Positions 7,515 through 13,705 of a stretch of DNA of 22,825 bases are shown piece after piece (position 1 is the stretch's first letter; each line of letters begins with the position of its first letter). The stretch is from the IMG/VR virus record IMGVR_UViG_3300036766_000949, positions 1 to 22,825 of that record. One strand, given 5' to 3'. Made by a program: the position numbers and the translations under genes. The notes under the pieces are model-generated. The model did not search any database, was not told the DNA's origin, and worked only from the letters and a program-made list of their open reading frames with translations. The DNA is from a virus.

Positions 7515-8108
7515 TCAGCCCCAGCCAGGACGTTCCTGCCGTAGCCACGCGCCCCAGAAGCCGGCAAGGCACTGCACGAGCCTGATCTGAAACGCGCGGT
7601 CCGCGGCAATGCGCTGCACGACGGGCAGCGCCGTCAGGCCTTCCGGAGGCCACGCCACGAAGTGCGCCTGCCGCGCCCCCGTCACCAGCAGCTGTTGCTG
7701 GACCTGCGGGTAGTAGTACTCAGGAATCCCGTGACGCTGCATCCGTCGGAAGCTGTGCGCAGCGGGCGCCTTGATCTCGAGAATCTCCGCGCCATCCGGC
7801 GAGAGCCCGTCGAGACTGGCCCGTATGAACGGGGCCTCTTCATGTTCGACGCAGGCCGGCACCCAATCGACCCCGGTCATGGCGGAGTACACTGCCCGGA
7901 TGTACGGTTCCCGGGCCTTGCCGCGAGCAATGTGCGCCTTGGCAGCCTCCGTGAAGTACCGCGGCTTTCCCTCGAGCGTGTCCCACACCGAGTCGGCCGT
8001 CTCGTAGGGGTTGAGCCCCATGATGGCGGCGGCATCCGACGCGCCCAGGCCGCGCTGCCGCCACGCGAGCCACTCCGCGGAGTCCTGGGAGAGGTCGACG
8101 ATCCTCAT
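7515..8108 (-). CDS. Lambda-type (YqaJ-like) recombination exonuclease
   Basis: This 197-residue protein carries the PD-(D/E)XK core of the lambda exonuclease/YqaJ family, which digests one strand of double-stranded ends to give 3' single strands for recombination. Visible motifs are RGLGASDAAAIMGLNPY (residues 19-35), RGKAREPYI with Glu67, ASLDG with Asp100, LEIKAP with Glu111 and Lys113, and YYPQVQQQLLVTG (residues 132-144), where QxQxQ contacts the active site. All expected catalytic residues are present. The ATG has GGAGAA about 7 bases upstream. A single-strand annealing partner (Bet/RecT) is not seen in the window. It is unusual that this replication/recombination gene lies in the late operon just ahead of the portal. 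Confidence 0.88.
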   Translation of the reverse strand: MRIVDLSQDSAEWLAWRQRGLGASDAAAIMGLNPYETADSVWDTLEGKPRYFTEAAKAHIARGKAREPYIRAVYSAMTGVDWVPACVEHEEAPFIRASLDGLSPDGAEILEIKAPAAHSFRRMQRHGIPEYYYPQVQQQLLVTGARQAHFVAWPPEGLTALPVVQRIAADRAFQIRLVQCLAGFWGAWLRQERPGWG

Positions 8109-8171
8109 ACGAAGTTCTCCATCACAAACTGGGGTCCTGCGCCCGGCGTGCCCGCTGTTCTGGCGATCTGG

Positions 8172-9338
8172 TCACACGAAGGAGAGGTGCCCGGGGCGGG
8201 GGGCCGCCGCGACCTGCTGCTCATAGACGCGATCCCCCATGAGCCGCAGCGCCTCGATGTTGCGCTGCTCATAGAGGCAGTGGATGCGACAGTCGCGACG
8301 CGGGTCGTGCTGGGCGCGCCACGCCGCGCCCTCGCCGAACCACATCTCACGAAAGGGCTTGTCGCGGATCGTGCCCATGAGGCCCATCTGGTTGTAGGAC
8401 CACGAGCAGCACGCGTAGACATTCTGGTCCGCGCCGATGACGCAGCCGACCTCTTTCCAGTAGCAGAAGGGGTACTCCTGGCGGCCGAGCGCGGTGTTGT
8501 GCCATCGCTCCGTCGAGAGGTCATGGATCGTGAAGCCGGCACGCTCGAAGTCCGCCTTGGCCCGCTGCACCATCGGCGGGACGGTCTCGCGGCACTCCTG
8601 GTCGAAGCGGCTGAGCCCATCCGGGGTGAAGCTAGTCGAGATCCGGATGTTGTGCGCGCCCGCCTCCATGGCGAGCCGGCACGCATCATAGACGCCGCGC
8701 CAATTCCCGCGGTCGATGACGAAGCCGACGCCGACGGTGGACTCGGGATGGGCGTAGGGCTGCTTCGCCTGCGCGGACAGGAACGCGACCGCCTCCCAGG
8801 CCCGCTCCCAGTGGCTGAGCGGCGTGTTGCGGACCGCGACGTAGTCCTCCGCGTTGCCCGCGTCGACCGAGACCCGCACCCAGGTGAAGGGCAGCTGCCC
8901 GAGGCGCTCGGCCCGCCGCGGGTCAATGCGCGTGCCGTTCGTCACCAGGGCCAGCTCCATGCCACACGCGGCGATGCGGGCGCACAGCTCGTCGAAGTCT
9001 GGGTGCAGGGTCGGCTCGCCGCCACCCGTCACCTCGACGCATTTGACGCCGGCGAGGGCCAGCTCGTCCACGGTCTCCATCAACTTGCCGGAGGGGATCA
9101 TGTCGCGCGTCCCGAACAGCTCCTGGTTCTTCCAGAGCGCCTTGTCCGGGTTCGCGACCTTGGCGCGCACCGACTCCGGCCCCGAGCCGTAGCTGCAGAA
9201 GCTGCAGGCCTGGTTGCACAGGTTGGACGGCATGAGCTGCACGATCAGCGGGGGCTGCGGGGCGCCCTCACGAAGCGCCTGCAGCGCCTCAGGGTGGAAG
9301 GCGATCTTCGACACGCTGTAGATCTGATTGGTGGACAT
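8172..9338 (-). CDS. Radical SAM enzyme with SPASM-like C-terminal Cys clusters
   Basis: The 388-residue protein has the canonical CxxxCxxC motif (CNQACSFC, Cys41/45/48), which binds the 4Fe-4S cluster that cleaves S-adenosylmethionine, followed by the SAM-binding VTGGGEPTLHP segment (about 103-113) and a barrel fold to about residue 280. The C-terminus holds further cysteines (Cys292, 299, 310, 311, 350, 354) arranged like a SPASM/twitch auxiliary cluster domain (FCYWKEVGCV, NVYACCSWSY, RRDCRIHC). SPASM enzymes usually modify peptides or small carbon substrates; the substrate here cannot be read from sequence. It starts at ATG 9338, overlapping the methyltransferase stop by one base, so it belongs to the methyltransferase and glycosyltransferase cassette. 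Confidence 0.88.
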   Translation of the reverse strand: MSTNQIYSVSKIAFHPEALQALREGAPQPPLIVQLMPSNLCNQACSFCSYGSGPESVRAKVANPDKALWKNQELFGTRDMIPSGKLMETVDELALAGVKCVEVTGGGEPTLHPDFDELCARIAACGMELALVTNGTRIDPRRAERLGQLPFTWVRVSVDAGNAEDYVAVRNTPLSHWERAWEAVAFLSAQAKQPYAHPESTVGVGFVIDRGNWRGVYDACRLAMEAGAHNIRISTSFTPDGLSRFDQECRETVPPMVQRAKADFERAGFTIHDLSTERWHNTALGRQEYPFCYWKEVGCVIGADQNVYACCSWSYNQMGLMGTIRDKPFREMWFGEGAAWRAQHDPRRDCRIHCLYEQRNIEALRLMGDRVYEQQVAAAPRPGHLSFV

Positions 9339-9952
9339 CAGACGGCCTCGTACGGCTGCTGAAACAGCACCAGCAGGTTGGCGACGCGCTCGGCCGGCAG
9401 GCTGGTGATCTGCCCGTCCGGCGCCTGGTAGTAGGGAACTTTCAGCACGTCGGTGAGCGACACGAACGCGCCCTCCGACAGACCGAAGTGGACGTGGTGC
9501 GGATTCGCGCCGGCGCCCTCGAGGTAGGGCACGGAGATCAGGAGACGCGGGGTCTTCGCGAGCAGCACCCGGACCGCGTCGGCCGGCGCGTCCGGGAGGT
9601 GTTCGAGAACTTCGAAGCAGAGCCCGACCGTGCCAGAGACCTCGGCCTCGAGCAGGTTGCCGACCTCGAAGCGGCCGTACCGGCCATACCGAGCGCGGGC
9701 GTACATGACCGTCTCTCGGTCGAGCTCGATGCCCAGGTAGGACTGCCGATCAGGGACGAGCCCCGCCCCGTACCCAACCCCGCAGCCCCAATCGACGACC
9801 GCATCCGCGGCGCCGATGACGTTCTGCGCGGCGAAGGCGTACCTCCGGAAGTGGACGTCCATGTCCGTGTCAGACGCGCGCCAGTAGCCTGGGACGATGC
9901 GCTCCCCGTCATTCCAAATGCGCTCCCGGAGCGGGTCGGCGACCTGGTCCAT
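9338..9952 (-). CDS. Class I SAM-dependent methyltransferase
   Basis: The 204-residue product starts MDQVADPLRERIWNDGERIV, and the ERIVPGYW...FRRYAFAAQNV lead-in is common in small phage and bacterial methyltransferases. Motif I is VVDWGCGVGYGAG (about residues 53-65, SAM-binding glycine loop). The post-I acidic residue lies in YLGIELDRE, and the GLCFEVLEHLPDAP segment is the motif IV/V region that resembles ubiquinone/Methyltransf_11-type enzymes. The start is placed at 9952 because it overlaps the upstream stop (TGATG); the upstream extension belongs to the 59-residue gene in another frame. The substrate is unknown; membership in a cassette with two glycosyltransferases and a radical SAM enzyme suggests modification of a sugar, nucleotide or capsid component. 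Confidence 0.82.
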   Translation of the reverse strand: MDQVADPLRERIWNDGERIVPGYWRASDTDMDVHFRRYAFAAQNVIGAADAVVDWGCGVGYGAGLVPDRQSYLGIELDRETVMYARARYGRYGRFEVGNLLEAEVSGTVGLCFEVLEHLPDAPADAVRVLLAKTPRLLISVPYLEGAGANPHHVHFGLSEGAFVSLTDVLKVPYYQAPDGQITSLPAERVANLLVLFQQPYEAV

Positions 9953-10131
9953 CAGATGCTGACCCCGAAGCAGATGCGACGGACATTGGTCCGGGCACGG
10001 TTGCTCGGCTCGTCGTGGGAGAGGCCCACGAAACCAGCGAAGCCGCAGCGTGGACACTCGCGAGGCGGGTGTTTCGGCTCACGCTTGCTCGGCGTCAACT
10101 GCACCTTTACGACGGTTCGGATCTTGGCCAC
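9952..10131 (-). CDS. 59-residue protein with a zinc-ribbon-like CxxC
   Basis: A short frame begins at GTG 10131-10129, behind a strong Shine-Dalgarno (GGAGGAG, about 5 bases upstream), and ends at TGA 9954-9952, which overlaps the ATG of the methyltransferase. It codes MAKIRTVVKVQLTPSKREPK, then HPPRECPRCGFAGFVGLSHD, and ends RRICFGVSI. The CPRCGF pair (Cys28/31) plus Cys54 and His20/His39 could make a small zinc-binding fold. It fills the gap between the glycosyltransferase (stop at 10143) and the methyltransferase with ribosome site and overlap in place, so it is probably real. No family is recognised. Confidence 0.65.
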   Translation of the reverse strand: MAKIRTVVKVQLTPSKREPKHPPRECPRCGFAGFVGLSHDEPSNRARTNVRRICFGVSI

Positions 10132-10142
10132 GGTCTCTCCTC

Positions 10143-10769
10143 CTAGTAGCGGGGCGTCGCGGGCTGCGACTGGCCCTCGCGGGTCTCAGACACGGCACGA
10201 CGGTAGTGGTACGTGTAGAGGGGCGGTCCCTCGATGCGGTACTGCTGCTCGCTCGTGAGTCCGGCGCAGGCCTTCGCGACCCAGGTCGCGTCCTCCCCGT
10301 AGTTCGTCGTGGGAAACGCGTGCTGCTTCGCCCAGGAAGCGCGCCAGCACTGGGTGTGCGCCGGCTTCCCAGTCCAGATCTTCGGGCCGTCCACGTAGGC
10401 GAACTCGAGCCCGTACTTGCACAGCTTGGGGCGCGAGCCGTTCACCACGACCTGCTGGTCGAAGACGATGACCTGCGTGGTCAGAGGACGGCCGCTGGCC
10501 ACCACGTCAGCGATCGCCAAGAGCAGGGTGTCGACGTAGATGCTGGCCACGTCATCATCATCATCGACGAAGGTGACCCACATCCCGGCCGAGGTCTGCA
10601 GCAAGGCGTTGCGCTTGGCGCCCACGCTGTTCGCCTTGTTGTCATAGAGCCCGAGGATTTCCACGCGCTTCCCCTCGGCCTGCGCCTCGAGGCCGTCGAG
10701 GATGGCGGGGAAGAAGGTGCGCTTCCGCGCCGGCACCGTGAGGACCAGGATTGAGAGCAGCGGAGTCAT
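10143..10769 (-). CDS. Glycosyltransferase family 2-like protein
   Basis: The 208-residue frame starts at ATG 10769, overlapping the upstream stop by 4 bases (ATGA). It begins MTPLLSILVLTVPARKRTFF, the first strand and nucleotide-binding region of a GT-A fold. Later come NSVGAKRNALLQTSAGMWV and TFVDDDDDVASIYVDTLLLA, which match the family 2 pattern of GxKRNxxxxxAxGxxxxFxDDDD where the Asp cluster binds metal and the sugar nucleotide. The C-terminal part has an acidic catalytic-base candidate (TTNYGEDATWVAKAC). It is shorter than typical GT2 enzymes (about 230-300 residues). Acceptor and donor are unknown. A phage GT could glycosylate virion proteins or modified DNA bases. Confidence 0.78.
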   Translation of the reverse strand: MTPLLSILVLTVPARKRTFFPAILDGLEAQAEGKRVEILGLYDNKANSVGAKRNALLQTSAGMWVTFVDDDDDVASIYVDTLLLAIADVVASGRPLTTQVIVFDQQVVVNGSRPKLCKYGLEFAYVDGPKIWTGKPAHTQCWRASWAKQHAFPTTNYGEDATWVAKACAGLTSEQQYRIEGPPLYTYHYRRAVSETREGQSQPATPRY

Positions 10770-10984
10770 GGCGTCCCTCCCATTGCGGCGCGGGCCTTCC
10801 GCTCCGTGTCCAGGCACCACTCGAGCCGCAGCCCGCTGGCGTACAGCATCCGGTAGAGCAGGGCCTTCTCGCCCGCGATGAGGTGCTGGAGCAGCCAGCG
10901 CACCCGCTCCTCCGCCTCGGCCCAGGTCTTAGGCGGCCCGAGCGGCAGCGGCATCTGCAGGGGATCGCCGTAGCCGAAATTCAT
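10766..10984 (-). CDS. Small hypothetical protein between two glycosyltransferases (72 aa)
   Basis: The start at 10984 overlaps the stop of the upstream glycosyltransferase by 4 bases, and its stop overlaps the ATG of the next one by 4 bases, so it is translationally coupled on both sides. It begins MNFGYGDPLQMPLPLGPPKT and continues with a helical, charged region (WAEAEERVRWLLQHLIAGEK and ALLYRMLYASGLRLEWCLDT). It may be a small helical adaptor. I do not recognise a family; coupling with two glycosyltransferases suggests it acts with them. Confidence 0.65.
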   Translation of the reverse strand: MNFGYGDPLQMPLPLGPPKTWAEAEERVRWLLQHLIAGEKALLYRMLYASGLRLEWCLDTERKARAAMGGTP

Positions 10985-11778
10985 CCGTCGTCCCGCTCCA
11001 CGATCATGGACTCGCTGCCCCAGTCCCGGCCGACGTTGGCGACGCGGTACTCGGGATCCGCGATGAGCCGCTCGTAGAGCGCCTTCGCGATGCCGACGCC
11101 GCGCTGGTCCGCCGTCTCGACGCGCGGGTGTGGCTGGTGGAAGCCACGGATCGCCCGGCCGCTGAACATGAACTCGCCGCCATTCGCGCGGAACCGATGC
11201 GCGAACTCGGTGTCCTGATAGCCCCAGCCTGTGAGGAACTCCTCCTCGAACCCACCGATGCGGAGCATGAAGTCCCGGTTGTAGACACCGAGGAAATGGA
11301 GTGGGCGCCGCCCCGGTCCGCCACCGATCATCCCGCGCGTCTGCGGATCTCCGGCCATAGCCGGGTCGAACACGTCGCAGATCAGCGCGTGGTTCTCCGC
11401 GAGCGGCCAGCTCTCCATCCGGTCCAGGTTGGTCCGGACCTCGTACATGACCTCTGGCGAGGACAGGACGACGCGCTCTCCCCGCGCCATCTTCATGCCG
11501 AGGTTCAACGCCGGCGAGGAGTCGTTGAAGATTCCGTGCTGGTAGACGCGGCCCCGGAACGCCTCGAGCCGGTGGATGTCGATCTTCACGTACCGAATCT
11601 GGAGCCCGTGGGCGCGGTAGGTGCGGAGGAGCGGCAACAGCTCTGGATCAGTGCCGCCGTCGTCGATGATGATCACCTCGAACTCGTCCGCCGGCAGCGT
11701 CTGGGACGTGAGGGTCTGCAGCGTCGGCTTGAACAGCGCGGTCCGCTCACAGATCGGAAAGATCAGGCTCAACTGCAC
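10981..11778 (-). CDS. Glycosyltransferase family 2 with GT7-like C-terminal region
   Basis: The 265-residue frame starts at GTG 11778-11776 with GGAGGT about 5 bases upstream and overlaps the end of the preceding gene by 32 bases. It starts MQLSLIFPICERTALFKPTL, then FEVIIIDDGGTDPELLPLLR (residues about 33-52), the classic GT-A IDDGS-like nucleotide-binding loop. PALNLGMKMARGERVVLSSP follows where family 2 enzymes have N.G...A.G; here the usual DxD is replaced by SSPEV, as in some polypeptide N-acetylgalactosaminyltransferase-like members. IGGFEEEFLTGWGYQDTEFA is the acceptor/catalytic-base region found in the glyco_transf_7C domain. Substrates are unknown. It overlaps the 72-residue gene at its end. 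Confidence 0.85.
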   Translation of the reverse strand: MQLSLIFPICERTALFKPTLQTLTSQTLPADEFEVIIIDDGGTDPELLPLLRTYRAHGLQIRYVKIDIHRLEAFRGRVYQHGIFNDSSPALNLGMKMARGERVVLSSPEVMYEVRTNLDRMESWPLAENHALICDVFDPAMAGDPQTRGMIGGGPGRRPLHFLGVYNRDFMLRIGGFEEEFLTGWGYQDTEFAHRFRANGGEFMFSGRAIRGFHQPHPRVETADQRGVGIAKALYERLIADPEYRVANVGRDWGSESMIVERDDG

Positions 11779-12310
11779 CAGGACCTCCGTCGGGGCCTTC
11801 GAGGCCCTCTGCTGGGGGCGGGCGGTCCGCCACGATGAACACGTCGTCGATGAGTCGGCAGCGCACCACCCCGATCTCAGCGAAGCCGCCGAGCGCGAGG
11901 AGGGTCTGCAGCATCTGCACAGGGAACTGGGTCTGGCGCTGGTTGTCTGCGCCGGTCACCGTCACGATGCGGCCGTCGCTGCGGAGGCCGGTGGTGAGCC
12001 CGAGGATGAGGCGGCGCTCGGTGACCCGCGCCATCTCGCTCAACACCGGGACGACCGCCTCGAATGCGAGCCGCTCGAAGACGTACCAGGCGTAGCTGAC
12101 ATGGAAGGCGCGGTCTCGGAACGGGAGCGCCGTTGCCATCGCGTCGAACATGGTCGTGTCGACCAAGAACGCCCCAAGAGCACGGAGGCGATCCCGGGTC
12201 TCCGGGGCATCGCCGAGGTCGAGCACCCTCCCGGCGGCCTCTCCGATCAGCGCATCCCTGGCAGGGGCGAACAGTTCCCGATGCGCCAGATCTACACGCT
12301 CAGCCCGCAT
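11747..12310 (-). CDS. Methyltransferase-like protein (degenerate class I fold)
   Basis: The chosen ATG at 12310-12308 has GAGGGGG about 6 bases upstream; a GTG at 12325 would add five residues but has no good ribosome site. The 187-residue protein starts MRAERVDLAHRELFAPARDA and has GRVLDLGDAPETRDRLRALG, which resembles motif I (VLDLG) but lacks the usual GxGxG continuation. It then has ATALPFRDRAFHVSYAWYVF (motif IV-like LPF.D..FD.......ER(L)), and a C-terminal region typical of Methyltransf_11-type folds (MLQTLLALGGFAEIGVV). The missing glycines suggest weak or altered SAM binding, so it might be a pseudo-enzyme or bind a different ligand. The last 20 residues are Pro/Gly/Asp-rich. Confidence 0.65.
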   Translation of the reverse strand: MRAERVDLAHRELFAPARDALIGEAAGRVLDLGDAPETRDRLRALGAFLVDTTMFDAMATALPFRDRAFHVSYAWYVFERLAFEAVVPVLSEMARVTERRLILGLTTGLRSDGRIVTVTGADNQRQTQFPVQMLQTLLALGGFAEIGVVRCRLIDDVFIVADRPPPAEGLEGPDGGPGAVEPDLSDL

Positions 12311-12878
12311 GGCGGCCCCCCTCACAGACCCGACGCACCTGACTCTTGGACACCCGGAGCTTGAGCGCGATGACGCGGTAGCTGACCCCCTGTCCGTTCA
12401 TCCGACGGATCTTGACGTCCCGGCGATCCCGCAGGATCGCGGGCAGGGCGCGCACGCGGCGCGGTAGGGCGCGCTGCTCGACGCCGAACGTCTTGGCAAC
12501 CCGACGCAGCGGCTGGCCCTCCCGGACCAGTTCCGAGGCCTGCCGCGCGTCGATCGTGATGGTGCGCCGGCGCTGCCCGCCGACGTCGATGACGAGCCGG
12601 AGCTGGTCGGCCTGCTTGAGCATGGCTTCGCGGAGCTTCTCGGTGGGGAGGCCCAGCACGTCGCAGGTCTGGTCGAAGCTGAAGGGCTGGTCGGGCTCGA
12701 TGCGCCGCGCCCAGTCGCGGGTCTCCTCCACGAGCACCGGCGCCCGCCGACGACGCAGGCATTTGGACGCGTCGAGCAGGACCGCCAGGTGGAGGCGCTT
12801 CTCCGCTGCGGCCGGGCCAACGAACTCCGACATGTCGAAGTCGATGCGGAGCGGCAGACCTTCGCGGCGGGTCGTCAT
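12300..12878 (-). CDS. Helix-turn-helix DNA-binding protein (two HTH-like segments)
   Basis: The 192-residue frame starts at ATG 12878, overlapping the terminase nuclease stop by 4 bases. The C-terminal third has two resolvase/transposase-like HTH segments: ASELVREGQPLRRVAKTFGV (about residues 111-130) and IRRMNGQGVSYRVIALKLRV followed by SKSQVRRVCEGG (about 156-187). The N-terminal half is helical and contains RAPVLVEETRDWARRI and TCDVLGLPTEKLREAMLKQA. It may regulate late genes or assist terminase at the packaging site; both are inferences from position. It is probably not the canonical small terminase because it lies downstream of the large subunit, but that alternative should be kept. Confidence 0.7.
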   Translation of the reverse strand: MTTRREGLPLRIDFDMSEFVGPAAAEKRLHLAVLLDASKCLRRRRAPVLVEETRDWARRIEPDQPFSFDQTCDVLGLPTEKLREAMLKQADQLRLVIDVGGQRRRTITIDARQASELVREGQPLRRVAKTFGVEQRALPRRVRALPAILRDRRDVKIRRMNGQGVSYRVIALKLRVSKSQVRRVCEGGRHAG

Positions 12879-13705
12879 CCGCGCACCACCGTGATCCGCA
12901 TCTTCGGCACCTTGCCCTGGCGAGCACCCTCACGCGCGAAGAACGACGCCATGACCGTGTCCTTGAACTTCACGTTCGGGTACGCGCCCAGCTCCTCGAG
13001 CCACGGCTCCATCATGGCGATGCTGCGCGCGTCCCCCTGCGGGATCACCCAGTGCCCATGCTCGAACTCGGTCGCCATGCTGGGGAGCCCGACGTCGAGA
13101 TCGTTCGGAGAGATGTCCGCACCGGTGCAGACGCCCTGGACCACGATCTGCGGACGCTCACTCAGGTGGTCGATGATCGCCTCCTGGTACGAGTTGCTCT
13201 CCACCATCCAGAGCTGGCAGCGGAAGCGTTCCTCGAGGTCGAGGATCAGCTTCACCTGCTTCCCGAAGCTGACCCCCCGCTCCCGGTACATGTAGAGGGG
13301 CCACTTCGTCTTGTCGGGCATGAGCGCGAAGATGAAGATGACGAAGAATGCGGCCTCCTCGTCCTTCTTGCTGATCGCGAGGTCGACGCCGGCGATGCGT
13401 GGGAACTTGTCCCAGTAGTCGCCCTGGTCGATGCGCTCCACGACGGTGTGATTCGCGCCGAGCTCCAGGCACCGCTTGAGGTAGGGCGCCTTGAAGAGGA
13501 GGTCTTGGTCGCTGATGGCGCGCTGCCGGTGGCTGCGCGCGAACTCGCGACTGCCCATATCGGCGAGCCGCATCTTGAGGATCTCGGTCGAGATGCGGTC
13601 GTCCCAGAGGGGGCAGTGCCGGTGGATGTGAACCGGCATGTGGTCGGCCCACGCCACGTCGCCGCGGCAGGCGATGCGCTCGTCGTTGATGAGCGGGAAG
13701 CTCAT
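12875..13705 (-). CDS. Terminase large subunit, nuclease part (separate gene)
   Basis: This 276-residue protein equals the C-terminal half of a TerL. It begins MSFPLINDERIACRGDVAWA at ATG 13705, overlapping the TGA of the ATPase gene by 4 bases (ATGA). A WDDRISTEILKMRLADMG / SREFARSHRQRAISDQDLLF region matches the linker just before the nuclease in normal TerL proteins. The RNase H-like nuclease has its first acidic residue in RIAGVDLAISKKDEEAAFFV, the second in QLWMVESNSYQEAII and a third candidate in KFKDTVMASFFAREGARQG. The nuclease cuts concatemeric DNA during packaging. The ATPase and nuclease must therefore associate as two chains, unless the 4-base overlap is a frameshift or sequence error joining them. 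Confidence 0.85.
   Translation of the reverse strand: MSFPLINDERIACRGDVAWADHMPVHIHRHCPLWDDRISTEILKMRLADMGSREFARSHRQRAISDQDLLFKAPYLKRCLELGANHTVVERIDQGDYWDKFPRIAGVDLAISKKDEEAAFFVIFIFALMPDKTKWPLYMYRERGVSFGKQVKLILDLEERFRCQLWMVESNSYQEAIIDHLSERPQIVVQGVCTGADISPNDLDVGLPSMATEFEHGHWVIPQGDARSIAMMEPWLEELGAYPNVKFKDTVMASFFAREGARQGKVPKMRITVVRG

Noticed and set aside
7662-9362. Long plus-strand open frame (566 codons) opposite the radical SAM and exonuclease genes
   Set aside because: It is antisense to two genes with clear catalytic motifs. Its product is rich in Arg, Ala, Asp and Val with no motif, as expected for an antisense frame in GC-rich DNA.
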